From Gammaproteobacteria bacterium (lineage in GTDB: Bacteria; Pseudomonadota; Gammaproteobacteria; S012-40), in NCBI GenBank assembly GCA_029857925.1, contig JAOUGF010000064.1, forward strand, positions 1 to 8,831: a stretch of DNA of 8,831 nucleotides. Direction: 5' to 3'. The notes under the pieces were generated by a model. That model saw only the letters and a program-made list of their open reading frames with translations, was not told where the DNA came from and made no database searches. Each line of letters opens with the position of its first letter. The stretch's first letter is position 1. A program made the position numbers and the translations under genes. Of the stretch, positions 5,462 to 8,831 are shown piece after piece.

Positions 5462-6736
5462 ATGAAGATTGGGATACAGACCTGGGGTAGTCACGGGGAT
5501 ATTCGGCCGTTTATCGCGTTAGGTGAAGGCTTGCAACAGGTCGGTCATGAAGTAACACTCGTGATTACGAGCATCGACAACGATCACTATCGTAGATTAG
5601 ATATTCCTTCGGGTATGACTATAAAAATGGTGTCATCGCCTGTGATTTCGGATGACACGAGACTAAGAAAAATAGAAGAGGCGATATTTAGTGAACGGGA
5701 TCCGATCATGCAAACGCAGATGATTATAGAGCAGTTGTTCTTGCCTGCCGAGGCGGAGATGTTCGAGGCGTCTTCCCAACTGTGTGCGGAGAGCGATCTG
5801 GTGATCGGTCATTTTTTCCACTATCCGTTAAATGCGGCGGCGCAACAGTACGGGCGGCCTTATGCCAGTGTTGCGCTGGTGCACAGTGCCGTTCCCTCTA
5901 CGTTTCAACCGCCTTCGGGTGTCCCTGATCTTGGCACATTCGGCAATCGTATTGCATGGTCACTGGTGAAGGCCGTAATGAATAAGAAGATTAAAAAATA
6001 TTCCGATCGACTACGGATAAAAAACGGAATTAAAACCGCACGTGATTTGATTAATAATGTATGGGCCTCGGATCATCTTACCTTAATTGCGGTCAGTCAA
6101 TCAATTTGTAAACGCATGCGAGATTGGCCTGCTCACTACCGTGTCTGCGGGTTTTTGGCGGGGGATGGTTTATCCATAGAAAGCGACGTGCCGGACGGGT
6201 TGCAGAGATTTTTGTCTGATGGGCAACCTGCGATTTATATGACGTTTGGTAGCGTGATGTCCGGCAATGACGGTGTGGATTCCATTTCATTGTTACTTGA
6301 TGCCGCGAAACTGGCTTCCATGCGCGCGGTCATCCAAGCACCAGGTTGGGAAAGTTGCGGATTTAAATCCAGCGACACTGTTTATTTTGTAACGTCGGCG
6401 CCACATCGCGCGGTTTTCCCGCAGTGTAGCACGATCGTCCATCATGGTGGCGCCGGTACATCGCAAGCCGCAATTCTCGCCGGAAAGCCTTCTATTGTAG
6501 TCGCGCATACGTCGGAACAGGGGTTTTGGGGCCGCGAACTGCAGAGAATTGGCGTTGCACCTAGGCCATTGTCGCGCAGGAGTTTGACTCCAAAACGATT
6601 GGCAAAGTCGATTGAGTTCGCGACCCGTTCGGATGGTCTCAAAGAAAAAGCGAAACAGCTCGGCACGGAAATGGCGAAGGAAAACGGTGTGAGGACTGCG
6701 GTCAAATGGATAGATGAGATGTTTAATTCCAAATAA
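5462..6736 (+). CDS. GT1-family glycosyltransferase (UDP-sugar, MGT/sterol-glucosyltransferase-like)
   Basis: This 424-residue GT-B fold enzyme is likely to transfer a sugar from a nucleotide donor to a small lipophilic acceptor in the cytoplasm. The N-terminal acceptor domain opens with MKIGIQTWGSHGDIRPFIAL (1-20), the 'GSHGD..P...L' pattern of the sterol/macrolide glucosyltransferase branch, where H11 is the likely catalytic base and D13 is nearby. The inter-domain strand is YMTFGSVM (near 260-266). The donor-binding block is HHGGAGTSQAAILAGKPSIV (327-346), followed by VAHTSEQGFWGREL, with the usual Glu-Gln in the place of the sugar-contacting Asp-Gln. The strong Shine-Dalgarno AAGGAGG (5444-5450) is 11 bases before ATG 5462, slightly far but convincing. 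Length is normal for the family. The acceptor cannot be told; sterol, flavonoid-like and macrolide acceptors are all known in this branch. The gene stands alone. Confidence 0.9.
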   Translation: MKIGIQTWGSHGDIRPFIALGEGLQQVGHEVTLVITSIDNDHYRRLDIPSGMTIKMVSSPVISDDTRLRKIEEAIFSERDPIMQTQMIIEQLFLPAEAEMFEASSQLCAESDLVIGHFFHYPLNAAAQQYGRPYASVALVHSAVPSTFQPPSGVPDLGTFGNRIAWSLVKAVMNKKIKKYSDRLRIKNGIKTARDLINNVWASDHLTLIAVSQSICKRMRDWPAHYRVCGFLAGDGLSIESDVPDGLQRFLSDGQPAIYMTFGSVMSGNDGVDSISLLLDAAKLASMRAVIQAPGWESCGFKSSDTVYFVTSAPHRAVFPQCSTIVHHGGAGTSQAAILAGKPSIVVAHTSEQGFWGRELQRIGVAPRPLSRRSLTPKRLAKSIEFATRSDGLKEKAKQLGTEMAKENGVRTAVKWIDEMFNSK

Positions 6737-6749
6737 GGTCGCACACGCG

Positions 6750-6893
6750 ATGTTGCAGATCGCACGCTATGTCGTGCCTATTTCCGCGCTGCAAAGAGGG
6801 CTCGCCATTCACGGCGTTTGCAACTCACCCCACGAACTACAAAGCATGTATCCCTCGGTATACAACCGTTTTTTTAGTGTAGGTGACCTCTAA
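6750..6893 (+). CDS. Short ORF of unknown nature, running into a MITE
   Basis: A 47-codon frame starts at ATG 6750, beginning MLQIARYVVPISALQRGLAI, and ends at a TAA (6891-6893) that lies inside the left end of the MITE copy at 6882. It has no Shine-Dalgarno site and no domain that I recognise. It could be the start of a longer gene cut off by the MITE, or chance. The T-run at 6869-6875 falls inside it, which argues against a gene. Confidence 0.15.
   Translation: MLQIARYVVPISALQRGLAIHGVCNSPHELQSMYPSVYNRFFSVGDL
6856..6875 (+). terminator. Weak terminator-like hairpin with T-run
   Basis: CGGT (6856-6859) pairs with ACCG (6865-6868) around a five-base loop, followed at once by seven T (6869-6875). 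The stem is only four pairs, so efficiency would be low. It lies about 120 bases after the GT1 stop codon and would end that transcript just before the MITE. Confidence 0.3.
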
Positions 6894-7012
6894 TAATCCA
6901 CTGAAGCCGTGTTGGCAGCGTTGAAAAGTGGCTCAAATTGCTCGTTTACTGCGTGTAAACTGCGCATTTTCGCCTTGCCATCATCGTCTTTATTCAATTT
7001 TTAGAGGTTCCC
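6882..7012. mobile_element. MITE-like element, copy 2 (131 bp)
   Basis: The right end (6997-7012) is identical to the right end of the copy at 251-407. The left end (GGTGACCTCTAATAAT, 6882-6897) has three changes, so this copy is older or damaged at the left. It shares CGTTGAAAAGTG (6919-6930, again 37 bases in) and CGTGTAAACTGCGC (6952-6965) with copy 1, in the same orientation. The 26-base length difference comes from two internal gaps. TA on both sides (6880-6881 and 7013-7014) may be a 2-bp target duplication. It has no coding capacity of its own and lies in the gap between the GT1 and MFS genes. Confidence 0.75.
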
Positions 7013-7344
7013 TATAATTTAATAACAAAGGGTGCGATCATGCGTGGCCTATTGCGAGTATAGAGTAGACATTAAATTGCAGTCTGTATATGTGGCGAGG
7101 CGTGTGTCTACGTATGCCAAGCGCCAACAGTACGGGATATGCTTATTGAGGCGTCGCGCTTATAGAAATGAGTGCGACGTGGGCTGACCGACTTGTTTTA
7201 AATTCAGGCATTTCTAGAATTTCGATTGGGGGATGCAGTGGCAGGCGGAAAGCGGCGATAAAACGGTGTTTACGCGGGTTACCGCGTTGCGGCCGCTCGT
7301 AATAAAGTAATGCGCGCATCAGCGAATATTAAAGGCACCCGAAT
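7013..7344. other. 332-base gap upstream of the MFS gene
   Basis: There is no believable gene. A short open stretch (7234-7311) is too small to support. A six-pair hairpin is present at 7272-7287 (ACGCGG, loop GTTA, CCGCGT). A possible promoter lies at 7193-7220, annotated separately. The long leader could carry regulation of the transporter gene, but I see no known riboswitch. Confidence 0.45.
7193..7220 (+). promoter_or_regulatory. Possible sigma-70 promoter for the MFS gene
   Basis: A -35-like TTGTTT (7193-7198) and a -10-like TAGAAT (7215-7220, five of six consensus bases) are 16 bases apart. Transcription would start near 7227 and leave a leader of about 118 bases. The -35 match is poor, so this rests mainly on the -10 box. 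Confidence 0.3.
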
Positions 7345-8583
7345 ATGATTCCACCTCTATCCGTCCATTCTGAAACGCCCACTCATTCAACAGGGAAGTT
7401 TCGTTCTCTACCGGCAGGCATCTGGGTGCTAGGGCTGGTGTCGATGTTCATGGACATTTCGTCTGAGCTGGTGCACAGCCTGTTGCCGATATTTATGACC
7501 ACGGTGCTGGGGGTGTCGGTGGCGTCTATCGGCGTCATCGAGGGAGTAGCCGAGGCTACGGCGGCGATGACCAAGGTGTTTTCCGGTGCGGTCAGCGATT
7601 ATTTCAGGAAACGTAAATTTCTTGTGGTGCTTGGGTACGGGTTAAGCGCGGTCACTAAACCGGTGTTTCCGATGGCGACCTCGATCGAATGGATATTTGG
7701 CGCCCGTTTTGTCGATCGCTTAGGTAAAGGCATACGCGGGGCGCCGCGCGATGCGCTGGTTGCTGACATAGTTCCGTCGCGGCTTTGGGGTGCGGCCTTT
7801 GGTCTACGCCAATCGCTCGATTCGGTGGGGGCCTGCGTAGGGCCTTTACTCGCGGTGGGCTGCATGATTTGGTTCGCGAACGATATCGAGAAAGTGTTGT
7901 GGGCGGCAGTGGTACCGGCATTTATCGCGGTTCTGTTGCTGATAGTTGCAGTGCGCGAGCCCGCGTTATCAGCCCATACCCCAGACATTCGGAATGGCCT
8001 GTCGGTGGCGGACGTCAAGCGGCTTACGGGTCGCTATTGGTACATCGTCGCGCTAGGCGCGGTTTTTACATTGGCTCGATTCAGCGAGGCATTTCTGATA
8101 CTTCGCACGCAGGATGTAGGACTTGCGATAAGCTATGTGCCCGTTGTTATGATCGTCATGAATTTGGTTTACGCGCTGTTCGCCTATCCGGCGGGTGTGG
8201 CAGCCGATCGACTTTCGGCGCGCACGCTGTTGGTGGGCGGACTGGCGGTGCTCATCGTAGCCGATTTGGTGTTGGCGATCGCGGCATCGCCTTGGGCCGT
8301 GTTTCTTGGCGCGATTTTCTGGGGGTTGCATATGGCGTTTACACAAGGACTGATGGCAAAATTGGTGGCAGATACCGCCCCAGCGGAGTTGCGCGGCACG
8401 GCCTTCGGCATATTTAATCTGGTGAGTGGCGGCGCGCTCCTGCTGGCAAGCGTGGTTGCAGGGTTGTTATGGAGTGCCGTCGGCGCATCGGCCACATTCA
8501 TTGCCGGGGCGGTATTTGCGGCACTGGCGGCGATCGGGTTGCTCCTTTCGCGATCGAATGCGCAACTGCCGCCCGTAGCGTAA
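7345..8583 (+). CDS. MFS transporter
   Basis: This 412-residue inner-membrane protein fits a twelve-segment major facilitator. The loop 2-3 motif A appears as GAVSDYFRKRK (81-91), and the signature RFVDRLGKGIRGAPRDALVAD (in two parts, 121-130 and 131-141) places it in a branch of uncharacterised MFS_1 proteins with this conserved loop 4-5. The second-half counterpart is YPAGVAADRLSARTLLVGGL (near 277-296). The N-terminus has about 23 polar residues before the first membrane segment. AAAGG (7331-7335) lies nine bases before ATG 7345, an acceptable site. No substrate can be named; efflux of small molecules is the general expectation. No regulator or partner (membrane fusion protein) is next to it. 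The gene looks complete and is followed by a gap of 67 bases before the SRPBCC remnant. Confidence 0.92.
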   Translation: MIPPLSVHSETPTHSTGKFRSLPAGIWVLGLVSMFMDISSELVHSLLPIFMTTVLGVSVASIGVIEGVAEATAAMTKVFSGAVSDYFRKRKFLVVLGYGLSAVTKPVFPMATSIEWIFGARFVDRLGKGIRGAPRDALVADIVPSRLWGAAFGLRQSLDSVGACVGPLLAVGCMIWFANDIEKVLWAAVVPAFIAVLLLIVAVREPALSAHTPDIRNGLSVADVKRLTGRYWYIVALGAVFTLARFSEAFLILRTQDVGLAISYVPVVMIVMNLVYALFAYPAGVAADRLSARTLLVGGLAVLIVADLVLAIAASPWAVFLGAIFWGLHMAFTQGLMAKLVADTAPAELRGTAFGIFNLVSGGALLLASVVAGLLWSAVGASATFIAGAVFAALAAIGLLLSRSNAQLPPVA

Positions 8584-8650
8584 ATTAGTAAGGCCGTTTG
8601 TTTACCCTGCAAGAGTGTTTTGACCCAAGCTTTTAGATGAGGAATCGCCC

Positions 8651-8788
8651 ATGAAAATTACCGTTGACACCACCGTAGACGCGCCTATCGAGCGAGTTTG
8701 GCGGGCGTATACCACACCTGCAGACATCATGCAGTGGAATGCCGCGTCCGAAACAAACTCGCGTACGCGACGGACGCTTGGGATTTAA
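8651..8788 (+). pseudogene. SRPBCC/AHSA1-family gene, disrupted after about 34 codons
   Basis: ATG 8651 has a good Shine-Dalgarno site (GAGGA, 8639-8643). The protein opens MKITVDTTVDAPIERVWRAY and continues TTPADIMQWNAASE, which is the N-terminus of AHSA1-type SRPBCC proteins almost residue for residue ('APIE.VW.AYT.P.DI.QWNAAS'). The family has a hydrophobic ligand-binding helix-grip fold of roughly 140 residues. Here the match ends at WNAASE and the frame stops at TAA 8786-8788 after 45 residues. A frameshift or a deletion close to 8750 explains this. In another + frame the DNA stays open to the right edge, ending AWDLNVALGQRVALVVIDA, which may be either the shifted remainder or a different gene. 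Because the window ends at 8831, a sequencing or assembly slip cannot be ruled out. Confidence 0.65.
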
Positions 8789-8831
8789 ACGTCGCGTTGG
8801 GGCAGCGCGTTGCGCTTGTGGTGATAGATGC

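Noticed and set aside
7599..8612. Several long frames on both strands over the MFS gene (for example 7599-8018, 7785-8417 and 8184-8612)
   Set aside because: They are shadows of the well-supported MFS transporter frame: low-complexity Ala/Arg/Ser-rich translations with no domain.
1..8831. CRISPR array, tRNA or rRNA genes
   Set aside because: I saw no regularly spaced direct repeats and no tRNA- or rRNA-like sequence on reading both strands by eye.

Overview
The window looks like mid-GC chromosomal DNA from a Gram-negative member of the Pseudomonadota, probably a gammaproteobacterium. Three things point there: Shine-Dalgarno sites with ATG starts, a C-terminal fragment ending in Phe like an outer-membrane beta-barrel, and families common in that group (GFA, DUF2306, DUF2867, AHSA1-type SRPBCC). 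Genus cannot be judged from this sequence. Every supportable gene lies on the + strand.

Layout. Bases 1-111 are the 3' end of a gene that enters from outside. A strong inverted repeat (184-220) and a 157-bp MITE-like element (251-407) follow. Next to the MITE is a broken DUF4279 gene (418-645), then an intact DUF2867 gene (744-1274). After about 310 bases without a recognisable gene come a GNAT acetyltransferase (1587-2090), a DUF2306 membrane protein (2214-2825), a CPBP intramembrane protease (2997-3818), a GFA-type zinc protein (3912-4346) and a class I SAM methyltransferase (4401-5000). The last three are close enough to be cotranscribed. A nested palindromic element (5118-5216) and a MerR-regulator remnant (5261-5404) separate them from a GT1 glycosyltransferase (5462-6736). 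A second MITE copy (6882-7012) lies in a 600-base gap before an MFS transporter (7345-8583). The window ends in a disrupted SRPBCC/AHSA1 gene (from 8651).

Function. The genes do not form a clear pathway. Most are single-gene functions of the modification, detoxification or stress type: acetyl, methyl and glycosyl transfer, a GFA protein, membrane proteolysis and efflux. Most have their own upstream gap and ribosome-binding site. Together with three gene remnants and several repeat elements, this suggests an accessory region built by piecemeal gain and decay rather than one dedicated system. I found no convincing new multi-gene system. The most notable things are the two-copy MITE family with a probable third remnant, the nested inverted-repeat element, the MerR and DUF4279 remnants, and the excess of CGATCG/GCGATCGC motifs.
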